Positions 25,147 through 34,744 are shown, numbered from the stretch's first letter. The stretch is 64,000 nt of DNA from Clostridium beijerinckii (GCF_036699995.1 NZ_CP144906.1:4661001-4725000); one strand, 5' to 3'. Notes: generated by a model not told the origin, from the letters alone. Translations and numbers: made by a program.

Positions 25147-26349
25147 TTATTCAACTAAAGTTGGATCAAAGCTTTCTTTCCATGGTAATCCCCATTTATT
25201 TAACTCTTCCATAAATGGATCTGGATCGAATTCTTCTACATTATATACTCCTGGTTTCTTCCATAAACCTTTCATTACTAAGCTTGCACCTATCATAGCT
25301 GGAACTCCAGTTGTGTAAGAAATTGCTTGAGATCCAACTTCTTTATAACATTCTTCATGATCACAAACATTGTAAACATAATATGTTTTATCTTTTCCAT
25401 CTTTTTTACCTTGGAATATACATCCTATATTAGTCTTTCCTTTTGTTCTTGGACCTAATGATGCAGGATCTGGTAATACTGCTTTAAGGAATTGTAATGG
25501 TACTATTTGCTTTCCTTCAAATTCAATTGGTTCAATTGATGTCATACCAACATTCTCAAGTACATTTAAATGTGTTATATACTTTTGTGAGAACGTCATC
25601 CAGAATCTTATTCTCTTAATTCCTTTAATATTTATACCTAAAGATTCTAATTCTTCATGATGTAATAAATACATATCTTTTGGTCCGATTTCTGGGAAAT
25701 CATAAACTCTCTTTATTTCAAGAGGTTCTGTTTCTATCCATTTCCCTTCTTCCCAATAGCTTCCTGGAGCTGTAATTTCACGAATATTGATTTCTGGGTT
25801 AAAGTTAGTTGCAAATGGATAACCATGATCACCAGCATTAGCATCTAATATATCAATATAATTTATTTCATCAAAATAATGCTTTTGAGCATAAGCACTA
25901 AATACACCAGTAACCCCTGGATCAAATCCACTTCCAAGTAATGCAGTTAAACCTGCCTTTTCAAATTTTTCTTTATATGCCCATTGCCACTTATATTCAA
26001 ATTTTGCTGTATCAAGTGGTTCATAGTTAGCTGTATCTACATAATGAACTTTTGTTTCTAAACAAGCATCCATAATTGTTAAGTCTTGATAAGGAAGCGC
26101 AAGATTTATAACAACTTCTGGTTTGAATTTATTAATAAGCGCCACTAATTCTGGGACATTATCAGCATCCACCTTTGCTGTTTGTATTTTTGTCTTAGTT
26201 TTTCCTTCTAATGAAGCTTTTATTGCATCACACTTTGATAAAGTTCTACTAGCGATACAAATTTCCTCGAACACCTCTGAATTTTGACAACATTTATGAA
26301 TAGCAACGCTAGCAACACCACCAGCGCCAATAATTAAAGCTTTTCCCAT
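25147..26349 (-). CDS. Carboxynorspermidine/carboxyspermidine synthase (saccharopine dehydrogenase family)
   Basis: 400 residues. An N-terminal NAD(P) fold (ALIIGAGGVASVAIHKC) is followed by a saccharopine-dehydrogenase-type catalytic domain (GSGFDPGVTGVFSAYAQKHY). Members of this subgroup condense a diamine with aspartate semialdehyde and reduce the imine, giving carboxyspermidine or carboxynorspermidine. The presence of NspC and spermidine synthase nearby supports a polyamine role over lysine metabolism. A GGAGG ribosome site precedes the ATG. Confidence 0.87.
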   Translation of the reverse strand: MGKALIIGAGGVASVAIHKCCQNSEVFEEICIASRTLSKCDAIKASLEGKTKTKIQTAKVDADNVPELVALINKFKPEVVINLALPYQDLTIMDACLETKVHYVDTANYEPLDTAKFEYKWQWAYKEKFEKAGLTALLGSGFDPGVTGVFSAYAQKHYFDEINYIDILDANAGDHGYPFATNFNPEINIREITAPGSYWEEGKWIETEPLEIKRVYDFPEIGPKDMYLLHHEELESLGINIKGIKRIRFWMTFSQKYITHLNVLENVGMTSIEPIEFEGKQIVPLQFLKAVLPDPASLGPRTKGKTNIGCIFQGKKDGKDKTYYVYNVCDHEECYKEVGSQAISYTTGVPAMIGASLVMKGLWKKPGVYNVEEFDPDPFMEELNKWGLPWKESFDPTLVE

Positions 26350-26384
26350 TCCAATTCCTCCAATTTCTTTATAAAATGAAACTT

Positions 26385-26413
26385 TTCAGACGGAGCTTTA
26401 TGCTCCAGCTGAA
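26385..26413. other. Hairpin between speE and carboxyspermidine synthase
   Basis: TTCAG.CGGAGC / GCTCC.GCTGAA, an 11-bp stem with one mismatch, about 36 bases before the ATG of the synthase. It has no T-run. It could be an attenuating or mRNA-processing hairpin. Nothing links it to a known riboswitch. Confidence 0.4.
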
Positions 26414-26492
26414 TTTAGAATATTGACTTATTATTTTTTGATTATCTTCAAGTCATGAACAAAAAATTTAATTGTATTATCTGATAATTTTT

Positions 26493-27347
26493 CTAATCAG
26501 TAAGTCCATTTAACATATCTCTAACGTAAGTTGGAAGTGCAAAGCACCCTACATGAAGATCTGTATTATAATATTTTGTTTTTATTCCTAACTTATTCCA
26601 AGCTTCTGCATCAAAATCCTTTATAGGGTGATACTTTTTTGAAGCAAATCCAAATAACCAATGTCCTGATGGATATGTTGGAATATGTGCTTGATAGACC
26701 CTAATGATTGGAAAAAATTTCGTTATTTTTTCATGAGCTTCTTTCATTGCAGCCGCATCATTATCATAGTATGGACTTTCATGTTGATTAACTAAAATTC
26801 CATCTTCTCTTAGTGCTTTATAGCAATTTCCATAAAACTCCTTAGTAAATAATCCTTCTCCTGGTCCAAAAGGATCTGTTGAATCAACTATTATTAAGTC
26901 ATATTCATCTTCTTTATCACGTATAAATTTCAAACCATCTTCATAGAATACATTAACTCTTTTATCATCAAGCTTACATGATGTTAGCGGAAAATACTCT
27001 CTACAAATATCAACAACTCTTTTATCAATTTCAACCATATCTATCTTTTCAACTGTGCTGTATCTTGTAAGTTCTCTTATTGTTCCACCGTCACCAGCAC
27101 CTATAACTAAAACATTCTTAATATTTGGATTAGTTGCCATTGGTACATGAACTATCATATCATGGTAAATAAATTCATCTTTTTCAGTTACCATCATTAA
27201 TCCATCTAATGTAAAAAACCTTCCGAATTCCTTAGCTTCAAGTACATCTATTCTTTGGAATTCAGTTTTTTCAGTATGTATTTCTTTTTCAACTTTAATT
27301 GAAAATCTTACATTTTCTGTGTGTTGTTCTGTATACCATAACTCCAT
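26493..27347 (-). CDS. speE: Spermidine synthase
   Basis: 284 residues, full-length aminopropyltransferase. It has the decarboxylated-SAM binding loop VIGAGDGGTIRELTRY (about 80-95), KIDMVEIDKRVVDIC and the active-site region LIIVDSTDPFGPGEGLF. It moves the aminopropyl group from decarboxylated SAM to putrescine. The start codon directly abuts the speA stop. Together with speD and speA it forms a tight operon. Confidence 0.93.
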   Translation of the reverse strand: MELWYTEQHTENVRFSIKVEKEIHTEKTEFQRIDVLEAKEFGRFFTLDGLMMVTEKDEFIYHDMIVHVPMATNPNIKNVLVIGAGDGGTIRELTRYSTVEKIDMVEIDKRVVDICREYFPLTSCKLDDKRVNVFYEDGLKFIRDKEDEYDLIIVDSTDPFGPGEGLFTKEFYGNCYKALREDGILVNQHESPYYDNDAAAMKEAHEKITKFFPIIRVYQAHIPTYPSGHWLFGFASKKYHPIKDFDAEAWNKLGIKTKYYNTDLHVGCFALPTYVRDMLNGLTD

Positions 27348-28805
27348 TTACTTGTCCTCCACAACATTAATATTTTCAATTTTAGTATCTTCTGTTCCAG
27401 TTAAAAAACAACCTTTTTCTTTTGCATAATTTATGTAGTCCAATATTTCTTTTGTTATTTTTTCTCCTGGAGCAAGAATTGGTATTCCTGGTGGATAACA
27501 CATTACAAATTCAGCACATATTTTCTCACTGCTTTCATTTAGCGGCACTGAAGTTTTTTGAGAATAAAATGCTTCCTGAGGAGTTAATACAACTTCAGGA
27601 TCTATATACTCATGATCAAACATACCAATTTTATCTTTTGAATGCAATCTCTTAATTTCAGATAATGAAGATATTAATCTTTCAATTGCAAGACTACGAT
27701 CTCCAACAGAAATAATAGCTAAAATATTTGCAATGTCTCCCAATTCAATTTGTATACCATATTCATCTCTTAATAGATCATATACTTCTATTCCAGCAAG
27801 ACCTATTTCTCTAGTGAATACAGATAACTTTGTTATATCAAAATCATAAACTGCATCTCCATCAATTAACTCTTTTGAAAAGGCATAATAACCGCCTATT
27901 TTATTTATTTCACCTCTAGCATATTCAGAGATTTGCTTTACTTTATCAAAAATTTCTTTTCCATGTAATACAAGATCTCTTCTTGCCAAATCAAGTGATG
28001 ACATTAAAAGATATGAACCACTTGTAGTCTGAGTCAAATTAATTATTTGACGAACATATCCTATTGCTAAATCACAATTTAAGAGTAGAAAAGAACTTTG
28101 AGTTAAAGATCCTCCAGTCTTATGCATACTGACTGCTGCCATATCTGCCCCAGCATCAACTGCTGATAAAGGCATATTGTCACCAAAATAAAAATGTGTT
28201 CCATGAGCTTCATCTACTAATACGTACATTCCATTTTCATGGGCAAGTTTCGTAATTTCTTTTAAATTTGAACAAATCCCATAATAAGTAGGATTATTTA
28301 CAAATATCGCTTTTGCGTCTGGGTTTTCTCTAATTGCTTTTTTTACATCTTCAACTGACATCCCAAGTGGTATTCCAAGTTGTTTATTTGTTCCTGGATT
28401 TATATAAACCGGAATTGCTCCGCTAATTATTAAAGCATTTATAGCACTTCTATGCACATTACGAGGCATTATAATCTTTTCACCTTTTTTACATACACTC
28501 ATAACCATAGCCTGAACTGCAGAACTTGTTCCATTAACCATTAAAAATGCGTGCTTAGAACCAAATGCATCAGCCGCAAGCTCCTCAGCTTCTCTTATAA
28601 CCGATACCGGGTGAATAAGATTATCGAGTGGTTTCATTGAATTTACATCTACTGAAAGACATTGCTCTCCCAAGAATTCCCTAAGCATATCATTTCCTCG
28701 GCCCTGCTTATGACCTGGTACATCAAACGGAACCACTCTAGCTTTCTTATATTCTATTAATGCTTCATAGATTGGTGCTCTTGAGTGGGATTCTTTGTTT
28801 TTCAT
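27348..28805 (-). CDS. speA: Arginine/lysine/ornithine decarboxylase (short Bacillus SpeA type)
   Basis: About 485 residues of the aspartate-aminotransferase-fold Orn/Lys/Arg decarboxylase family. It has the N-terminal VPFDVPGHKQGRG, NGTSSAVQAMVM, the PLP lysine in SMHKTGGSLTQSS and LVDEAHGTHF. Bacillus SpeA makes agmatine from arginine. No agmatinase gene is in the cluster, so ornithine or lysine as substrate is possible. The ATG at 28805 is nine bases after GGGAGGG. The one at 28814 touches the ribosome site and is unlikely. It lies 17 bases after speD. Confidence 0.85.
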   Translation of the reverse strand: MKNKESHSRAPIYEALIEYKKARVVPFDVPGHKQGRGNDMLREFLGEQCLSVDVNSMKPLDNLIHPVSVIREAEELAADAFGSKHAFLMVNGTSSAVQAMVMSVCKKGEKIIMPRNVHRSAINALIISGAIPVYINPGTNKQLGIPLGMSVEDVKKAIRENPDAKAIFVNNPTYYGICSNLKEITKLAHENGMYVLVDEAHGTHFYFGDNMPLSAVDAGADMAAVSMHKTGGSLTQSSFLLLNCDLAIGYVRQIINLTQTTSGSYLLMSSLDLARRDLVLHGKEIFDKVKQISEYARGEINKIGGYYAFSKELIDGDAVYDFDITKLSVFTREIGLAGIEVYDLLRDEYGIQIELGDIANILAIISVGDRSLAIERLISSLSEIKRLHSKDKIGMFDHEYIDPEVVLTPQEAFYSQKTSVPLNESSEKICAEFVMCYPPGIPILAPGEKITKEILDYINYAKEKGCFLTGTEDTKIENINVVEDK

Positions 28806-28822
28806 CGTATACATCCCTCCCG

Positions 28823-29638
28823 TTAATATATATTAGTTCCACTAAAAATCTCAATCATCTCTCTTCTTAAGTTGTTTTCAATTTCAAGTCTTTGCTTTGG
28901 CTTGATTTCATAAACATCTCTATTAAAAAGGTAATTTTGAAGTTCAATTTCTTTAATTAGCATTTTAGTGTGAAATATATTTGATTGATATACATTTATA
29001 TCCATTGCATCATACTTTTTCAAGGTATTTTCATCAATATAATCTTGTATTGATGTTATTTTATGATCTATAAATAATTTTTTGCCATCAACATCTCGGG
29101 TAAAACCTCTGACACGATAATCTATCGTTATGATGTCTGAATCAAAACTTCCTATAAGATAGTTTAGTGCATTTAGAGGAGAAACTTCTCCACACGTGGC
29201 TACATCAATATCAACACGAAAAGTAGCAATTGAATTATCTGGATGATATTCTGGATAAGTATGCACAGTAACATGACTTTTATCTAAATGTCCTACAACA
29301 GTGTCTCTAGTTTTCAAAATGTCAATTTCACCTTTATTACAAGATGCATCTATCTCTTTGACTGCTAGGGTCTGTTCCGATACTAGAATAGTTACACTTG
29401 CTCCCTGAGGATCATAATCTTGTTTTGAAATATTAAGTACATGTGCTCCAATACTTTCCGTTACATCACACAGAATTCTTGTAAGTCTTTCTGAATTGTA
29501 TTGCTCATCTATGTAAGCAATATAGTCCTTTTGCTCGCGCTCACTTTTTGCATAGCATACATCATAGATGTTAAAGCTAAGTGTTTTGGTGAGGTTGTTA
29601 AAGCCGTATAACTTCAGCTTGTTTTCCAACCCTAACAT
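28823..29638 (-). CDS. speD: S-adenosylmethionine decarboxylase proenzyme (long, E. coli type)
   Basis: About 271 residues, the class 1A length. The self-cleavage site Lys-Ser is in [15 protein letters not shown] (about 115), whose serine becomes the pyruvoyl cofactor. [18 protein letters not shown] carries further active-site residues. It supplies decarboxylated SAM to SpeE. The ATG at 29638 is preferred with AAAGG upstream. A GTG one codon earlier is possible. It is first gene of the speD-speA-speE operon. The 288 bases upstream show no recognised element. Confidence 0.92.
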   Translation of the reverse strand: MLGLENKLKLYGFNNLTKTLSFNIYDVCYAKSEREQKDYIAYIDEQYNSERLTRILCDVTESIGAHVLNISKQDYDPQGASVTILVSEQTLAVKEIDASCNKGEIDILKTRDTVVGHLDKSHVTVHTYPEYHPDNSIATFRVDIDVATCGEVSPLNALNYLIGSFDSDIITIDYRVRGFTRDVDGKKLFIDHKITSIQDYIDENTLKKYDAMDINVYQSNIFHTKMLIKEIELQNYLFNRDVYEIKPKQRLEIENNLRREMIEIFSGTNIY

Positions 29639-29929
29639 CACAACCTTTCTGACCCAAATTAAATTATAGTTGCATTAGAATTTGTTTCAAAAACTTATTC
29701 ACTAAAATCATACATATTCTAATGTTTATAACCTTCAAATACTCAACTTCTAGTTTACCTTGAAACATCTTTATTATACAACATTGACATTTTACTATAT
29801 TATCTTTAAAATTGCTACTATTTATGACAATATTTCTTTAATATACTTGATAAATTTATTTAAAGTCCCTTATGCTTTATTTTGGTTTAAAATCCTTCTT
29901 ATTTCTCATGTATATAAATAAAGTAATAA

Positions 29930-30622
29930 TTAACTATTTTTTCTTAAAGCTCTTTCTTTTACATATTGATTATATTCTTCTATTGAATAAACTTCCGGTT
30001 CTCTTACTTCTTCCAAGAAATGTGAAGCCTCTGCATCTGCATTACTAAATGCCAAAACTGACTTATGCATTTCTATTGCCTTATTGTAGTCTCTATATTC
30101 ATCCTTTGGAACATAAGCACCCATATGCCATCTTATCATTAGACATTCTTCTAATGATAACTTTACAAATTGTTGAAGTAAAATTACACTTTTCTCTCCA
30201 TGTCCTAAAGGAATTTTATCGTCAAATTCATAGGCTGCATATCCTATCCACTTTCCTGTCATCTCATCTTTTTTTAATCTCATAGTTTTCTCATAAAAAT
30301 TACACTTACACAAATCATGCAGATATCCTGTTAAATACATTGTATCATGACTCAAACCTAGCTTATATTGCTTGTTTTTTTGAATTAATAATTCAACAAC
30401 ATTATCAGAGTGAAGTGCTAATCCTCCATCAAAGTTTGAATGAAACTTAGTAGATGCTGGGGCTGTAAAATAATCGGTTCTTTCTAAAAGATATTTTATT
30501 AATTCATCTATCCCATCTCTTTTAATCGAGCTCAATCTTTCTAATATCTTATCTTTCAATTCTTGCATTTCTTTTGCTGCCTTAGCTTTTGTCATTTCCT
30601 TTAAGTCACTTAAATCACTCAT
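29930..30622 (-). CDS. HD-domain hydrolase
   Basis: 230 residues with an HD phosphohydrolase core. The first His is in GLALHSDNVVELLI, the HD pair in TGYLHDLCKCNFYE, and later histidines are in PLGHGEKSVILLQQF and IRWHMGAYVPKDEY. Such metal-dependent enzymes act on nucleotides or phosphate esters. The long insert KKDEMTGKWIGYAAYEFDD between metal sites is typical of a phage- and Firmicute-type subgroup. Substrate unknown. AGGAGA precedes the ATG. Confidence 0.75.
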   Translation of the reverse strand: MSDLSDLKEMTKAKAAKEMQELKDKILERLSSIKRDGIDELIKYLLERTDYFTAPASTKFHSNFDGGLALHSDNVVELLIQKNKQYKLGLSHDTMYLTGYLHDLCKCNFYEKTMRLKKDEMTGKWIGYAAYEFDDKIPLGHGEKSVILLQQFVKLSLEECLMIRWHMGAYVPKDEYRDYNKAIEMHKSVLAFSNADAEASHFLEEVREPEVYSIEEYNQYVKERALRKNS

Positions 30623-30727
30623 GAATACATCTCCTTACATTAATCAACTTATAATTATTATTTTTTTCCTCTAAGCACATATCTATTCATTATTATGCTT
30701 CTTTTACTATTTTAACACTTTTAAGAA

Positions 30728-30764
30728 AAAACTCATATCATTTGAATGCAATGATATGAGTTTT
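30728..30764. terminator. Perfect bidirectional terminator
   Basis: A perfect 15-bp stem, AAAACTCATATCATT and its complement, with a 7-base loop and A/T runs on both sides. It serves the DUF3892 gene on the minus strand. Confidence 0.82.
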
Positions 30765-30845
30765 CTAGTTAAAAATATTCTTTCTTTATTTTAATAGTAA
30801 CATATTTCATAGAGTTTTTAAGCAAATTTTATTAAAAAAAGTATT

Positions 30846-31190
30846 TTATTCTTCTACTACTGGTAAGGCGCTTAAATTGTTTGACTCATCATCATCTCTT
30901 AAGCTCCTTAAATATTCCTCACCTTTTCTTGATGTTGATACAGATACTCCAGATATAGCTCCATCTTTAGCTAACTCCACGCCTCTTTCTTTGGTTATTC
31001 TCTCTCCATTTGAAAGTTCATATCCTGTTATCTCACCCGAATGCTTTATTATAGCCTTTATAGAGCTTTTTTCCACATTTGACTGTGAATCTTCGTTATC
31101 ACTTAACTTTATGTCAGTATTTGCTACAGCAGCATTATGAATAAAGTCATATGTTAATCCCATTGAAGATACATTATATTTATCCTCCAT
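30846..31190 (-). CDS. DUF3892-family small protein
   Basis: 114 residues. The central block IKAIIKHSGEITGYELSNGE, then KERGVELAKDGAISGVSVST and GEEYLRSLRD, matches the DUF3892 pattern found in many Firmicutes. The N-terminus (about 1-40) and the acidic C-terminus are low in structure. Function unknown. TAGGAGG stands before the start. It is monocistronic, ending at the hairpin at 30728. Confidence 0.72.
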   Translation of the reverse strand: MEDKYNVSSMGLTYDFIHNAAVANTDIKLSDNEDSQSNVEKSSIKAIIKHSGEITGYELSNGERITKERGVELAKDGAISGVSVSTSRKGEEYLRSLRDDDESNNLSALPVVEE

Positions 31191-31391
31191 ACAAACACCT
31201 CCTATTTTCTAGATAAGCATATGGATATATTTCTAAACCCTGTTTTTTAATTTTTTAAAATACACTTGCTGAATAATTAAAATATAGCAAGTCAGTATTT
31301 TTATTATATTTTCTTTTATATGCCTATTCTAAAAACCTTTAGTGTTATATTGTCCAATAAAAATACTTTAATGCATTCTATTATTTAATAT

Positions 31392-31994
31392 TTAAATATT
31401 GATATCAAATTTTTGTAATTCATCTTCCAGTTTCCTTGGCTCTTTTAATACTATTCCTTTTAGCCCAAGCTTAATAGCAGCTTCGATATTTTGCTCCATA
31501 TCATCTATAAATAGCGTTTCACCTGGTTCTAAATTATATCTATATAGTATCTTCTCATAAATTTCTTTTTCAGGTTTAAGTAATTTCTCTTTATAAGAAA
31601 CTACTCCTCCTTCAAATAATTTAAATAAGTCGTATTTATTATTTATATGTTCAAAAGCTGCTAGATGAAAATTAGATAGATAATAAATTTTATAACCTTT
31701 TTGCTTTAATTTTTTTAATATATCAACGCTACTTTCTATTGGAGTCAATATATCGTACCAGTTTTCAAAGACTTTATTAATTAACTCTTCACTTTCAGTA
31801 TTTCTACTAATTATATTTCTTTTAGCATCTTCTTCACAAATTGTTCCTCTATCAAGCATTGGCCATTCATCACTCTGAAATATACATTTATATATTTCTT
31901 CTACTTTTTCTTCATCAATTTTTGATCTTACATATATCTTTGGTTGAAAATCTAAAATAACATTTCCAAGATCAAATATTATATTTTTAATCAT
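31392..31994 (-). CDS. HAD-superfamily hydrolase (subfamily IA)
   Basis: 200 residues. Motif I is IIFDLGNVILDF (second acidic residue replaced, as in the DxGxV-type IA variant group). Motif II is YYLSNFHLAAF and motif III is FIDDMEQNIEAA with the preceding lysine region. The helical cap lies at about 15-80. Probably a small-metabolite phosphatase, substrate unknown. It is monocistronic. Confidence 0.83.
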   Translation of the reverse strand: MIKNIIFDLGNVILDFQPKIYVRSKIDEEKVEEIYKCIFQSDEWPMLDRGTICEEDAKRNIISRNTESEELINKVFENWYDILTPIESSVDILKKLKQKGYKIYYLSNFHLAAFEHINNKYDLFKLFEGGVVSYKEKLLKPEKEIYEKILYRYNLEPGETLFIDDMEQNIEAAIKLGLKGIVLKEPRKLEDELQKFDINI

Positions 31995-32031
31995 AAAAAT
32001 TCTCCTAATTTTAATAATGTATCTTATTAAC

Positions 32032-32241
32032 TATAGATATCCAATTCAAGAGTCGTACTTATTAAATGAATATATCCACAAGGTTTCTAAAAATTCAAGT
32101 TCATATCTTCACTAGAAATCATAAATATATTTGTAACCACAAGGGTCATAACTATGAAGAAAATATTTGAAAATTAGCTGTTAAATGTTCTTAGCTGTAG
32201 GTTGTTCCATTTTAGCTTGTCAAACTGAAAGTTGGAGCATG
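32032..32241. repeat. Truncated palindromic repeat, subtype B (copy B3)
   Basis: The left end TATAGATATCC, TAGAAATCATAAATATATTTG and the left arm up to the apex are present. The apex reads TTTAGCTTGTCA, then AACT-GAA-AGTT, then GGAGCATGC. The right arm is missing: the sequence passes straight into the stop codon (32242-32244) of the HD-domain gene. The apical helix again differs from other copies by paired changes. Confidence 0.75.
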
Positions 32242-32805
32242 CTATAGTCCAATTTCTCCTGCTACATTTCTCATTCCTAAAATTGTATTTTCTATAACCT
32301 TGTCTAATTCCATATCTATCATCTTGCAACCATTTAATATTACATTTCTGTCTACTCCTGCCGCAAATCCTTTAGTCTTAAATTTTTTCTTAACAGATTT
32401 AACTTCTAGATCCATTACGCTTTTAGATGGTCTCATTAATGCAGCTGCCCCTATAAGACCTGTAAGTTCATCTATTGTATAAAGTACCTTCTCAGCATTG
32501 CTTTCAGGTTTTATTTCATTTACTATTCCATATCCATGAGATGCAACTGCTCTTATATAACTCTCCGGAAATCCTTCTTCTCTCATTATTTCTTGAGATT
32601 TAGCACAATGCTTATCTGGATACATTTCATAATCTATATCATGAAGTAATCCAATTATGCCCCATACATCCTCATCTTCATTATAGAGTTTAGCAAAATG
32701 TCTCATTGCCCCCTCTACTGCTAGTCCATGTTTTCTGAGTGCATCACTTTTATTATACTTACAAAGTGCGTCCCATGCCTTTTGTCTATTAATTTTTTCT
32801 TCCAT
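32242..32805 (-). CDS. HD-domain hydrolase
   Basis: 187 residues with a compact HD domain: His in EGAMRHFAKLY, the HD pair in GLLHDIDYEMYPDKH and His in AVASHGYGI. It is close to the HDIG-type proteins annotated as predicted hydrolases of unknown substrate. The ATG at 32805 follows AAGGGGG by nine bases. The frame opens earlier (32826) but that codon precedes the ribosome site. Its last codons and stop lie at the junction with a truncated palindrome, so its original C-terminus may have been changed. Confidence 0.78.
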   Translation of the reverse strand: MEEKINRQKAWDALCKYNKSDALRKHGLAVEGAMRHFAKLYNEDEDVWGIIGLLHDIDYEMYPDKHCAKSQEIMREEGFPESYIRAVASHGYGIVNEIKPESNAEKVLYTIDELTGLIGAAALMRPSKSVMDLEVKSVKKKFKTKGFAAGVDRNVILNGCKMIDMELDKVIENTILGMRNVAGEIGL

Positions 32806-33040
32806 ATTATATAGCCCCCTTAACATATGTATATAAAATTATTTTTATTAACATTTATTTCTATATATGAAATTATATCCATGTTAATAAAAATAATATC
32901 ACTATGAAAATTTATAATCAATATTATTAGGATTTAAGTTATAAAATTATATATATTATACTTAAATTTCTAAATTCTAATCCCAATGCAAGATCCTTCT
33001 TACTAGCATTTTTAAATGTAAATTTACTATCCAGCTTTAT

Positions 33041-33073
33041 AAATGCAGACTTACTATTTATAAGTCTGCATTT
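33041..33073. terminator. Terminator containing a stop codon
   Basis: A perfect 13-bp stem, AAATGCAGACTTA and its complement, with a 7-base loop. The stop codon of the minus-strand gene (33054-33056) lies in the loop, so the last codons of that gene form the stem. Confidence 0.75.
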
Positions 33074-33881
33074 TATGTCTAATGTTTTTATATTCATCCT
33101 TTAGCTTAGTAATTACTCTTTCTTCATCATATTTATTATACGGCCATATTCTAGTTTCTACCTTACATCTAATCCACTCAGCTTTTAAACATATTTGCAC
33201 AAGCTCATCTATATCTCTATTTAGGCTTTCAATTTCATTTTCATAATTACTTACTATATAATCGCTTTTTTCAACTATATTATTTATTAATTGTAACTCA
33301 TCGCTGTATGCAGATTTAACTTCATTTTTAAGTTCTAGTAAATTTAATAAATTTATATTATTTTTATTTTCAACATTCTTATAACTATTTGCCATAACCA
33401 AAAATTCCTTTAATATTTTTTTTTCACTTATCACATCTATAGCTTCATAAAATTTCGTTGTTATATCTTCATTTCTTTCTGCAGATTTTATTGCATTTTT
33501 ACAATAATATATTAATAAATAACTATTAAGTGTAGCTTTTAATTCTTCTACTTTTAATATTAGCTCAATATCTAGTTTTCCTGTAAAATTCAAATGCATT
33601 TTAATCAACGATACTATTTTATCTAACTCTCTTCTATATTCAATCTTATTACTTCCATCTTTAGTTCTAATATATAAGTTAGTTATATTGCTTAGCTCTT
33701 TCAAGCTTGCAATATGCGTTCTTAATGTAGTTATCCATATGACTCTAAATCTTGTAATATTATTTATGTAAAGAGTTTTCTTGTTTTGAAATAAATTAAG
33801 CACTCCTGTTAAAAGAGTTATTAATATTCCCGTAAATGTAATTATATCTATTATTGCTATCTCCAGTTCTCCGATTCTCAT
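33054..33881 (-). CDS. Membrane-anchored helical protein of unknown function
   Basis: 275 residues. One N-terminal membrane segment (about 10-30, ITFTGILITLLTGVLNLF) precedes a long helical cytoplasmic part with a conserved-looking NNITRFRVIWITTLRTHIAS. That motif is shared by a broad set of uncharacterised one-helix membrane proteins. Nothing catalytic is recognised. AGGAGA precedes the ATG. It is unusually rich in Ile, Asn and Lys. It is monocistronic and overlaps its terminator. Confidence 0.6.
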   Translation of the reverse strand: MRIGELEIAIIDIITFTGILITLLTGVLNLFQNKKTLYINNITRFRVIWITTLRTHIASLKELSNITNLYIRTKDGSNKIEYRRELDKIVSLIKMHLNFTGKLDIELILKVEELKATLNSYLLIYYCKNAIKSAERNEDITTKFYEAIDVISEKKILKEFLVMANSYKNVENKNNINLLNLLELKNEVKSAYSDELQLINNIVEKSDYIVSNYENEIESLNRDIDELVQICLKAEWIRCKVETRIWPYNKYDEERVITKLKDEYKNIRHKMQTYK

Positions 33882-34250
33882 AAAATTCTCCTAAGTTCCT
33901 TAGCTTATATTCTCTAGCTGTCTTTATATTTCATAAACAAACATAAAAAAGAACTAAGATTACAGTTCTCAGCCCTCGTTCTTGTGTTTATTTTATTCAT
34001 TTTTTCCTCTTTTATTCTGTATTCTAAACATAAAATATTTTCTTTCATTAATATATATATTTCAAAAATGATTCTTCATGATAATTCTAAAAATATTGCA
34101 ATAATTTTAGTTGCAATTGTGAATTGTGCAATGTGCGTTGCGCATTGTGAATTGCAACATATATATATTTTATTATAGATTAAATTTTAGTATCCTTTTA
34201 TATGCCTCTGTAATAAACTATAATAAAGCAATTAACAAAAAGGTGGTAAA
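33882..34250. other. 369-base spacer without a gene
   Basis: It holds a GAAC/GTTC stem near 33950-33985, the symmetrical short repeat at 34111-34157 and the ribosome site of the next gene. I see no coding sequence. Confidence 0.5.
34111..34157. repeat. Small palindrome of ATTGTGAATTG units
   Basis: TTGCAATT at the left and AATTGCAA at the right enclose repeated GTGAATTG, TGTGCAATG and CGCATTGTG units that can fold back. It is about 95 bases upstream of the Asn/Met/Gly-rich protein gene. Function unknown. Confidence 0.55.
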
Positions 34251-34703
34251 ATGAATCCTTTATTAAGTATGATACTCAGTTCCCTTTTTAATGGAATGGG
34301 TGGCGGATTTAGAAATCCCATGATGCCTAACCAAAATGGTGGCAGTAATCCAAATCAAATGGGTGGTAATCCTTTATTGAACATGCTTATGGGTGGCATG
34401 GGTGGCGGCATGAACCCTATGAATGGAAATCCATTAATGAACATGTTGATGGGAAATATGGGCGGATCTAACGGTTCTCCATTTAATAATCCAAATAACA
34501 ACTCTAACATGAATAATGCAAATAATATGAATAGCAATGGTCCAAATATGAATAATATGGGAAATATGAACGATATTAATTCCTTATTAAGTATGCTAAT
34601 GGGAAATCAGGGCAATATGCCTATGAATAATATGAATAATATGAATAACATGATGAACAATATGAACAACAATTCAAATAGGCATTCCCATTCAAAAAAA
34701 TAG
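34251..34703 (+). CDS. Low-complexity Asn/Met/Gly-rich protein
   Basis: 150 residues, nearly half of them Asn and Met with much Gly. Four copies of a short hydrophobic unit occur (LLSMILSS, LLNMLMGGMGGG, LMNMLMGNMGG, LLSMLMGNQG), separated by Asn-Gly-Met linkers. It ends in NNSNRHSHSKK. A good ribosome site (AAGGTGG) and a terminator after the stop argue that it is a real gene. No signal peptide. The composition suggests a disordered or aggregating protein, possibly surface- or spore-associated. That is a guess. Confidence 0.65.
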   Translation: MNPLLSMILSSLFNGMGGGFRNPMMPNQNGGSNPNQMGGNPLLNMLMGGMGGGMNPMNGNPLMNMLMGNMGGSNGSPFNNPNNNSNMNNANNMNSNGPNMNNMGNMNDINSLLSMLMGNQGNMPMNNMNNMNNMMNNMNNNSNRHSHSKK

Positions 34704-34713
34704 TGGACATTCT

Positions 34714-34744
34714 AATAGGTAGCTTAAAATTTAGGCTACCTATT
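34714..34744 (+). terminator. Terminator of the Asn/Met/Gly-rich gene
   Basis: A perfect 10-bp stem AATAGGTAGC / GCTACCTATT with an 11-base loop, eleven bases after the stop codon. It is followed by AAATTTTATAA. Confidence 0.7.

Noticed and set aside
34355..34537. Minus-strand frame opposite the Asn/Met/Gly-rich gene
   Set aside because: It is a mirror of the low-complexity codons on the plus strand.
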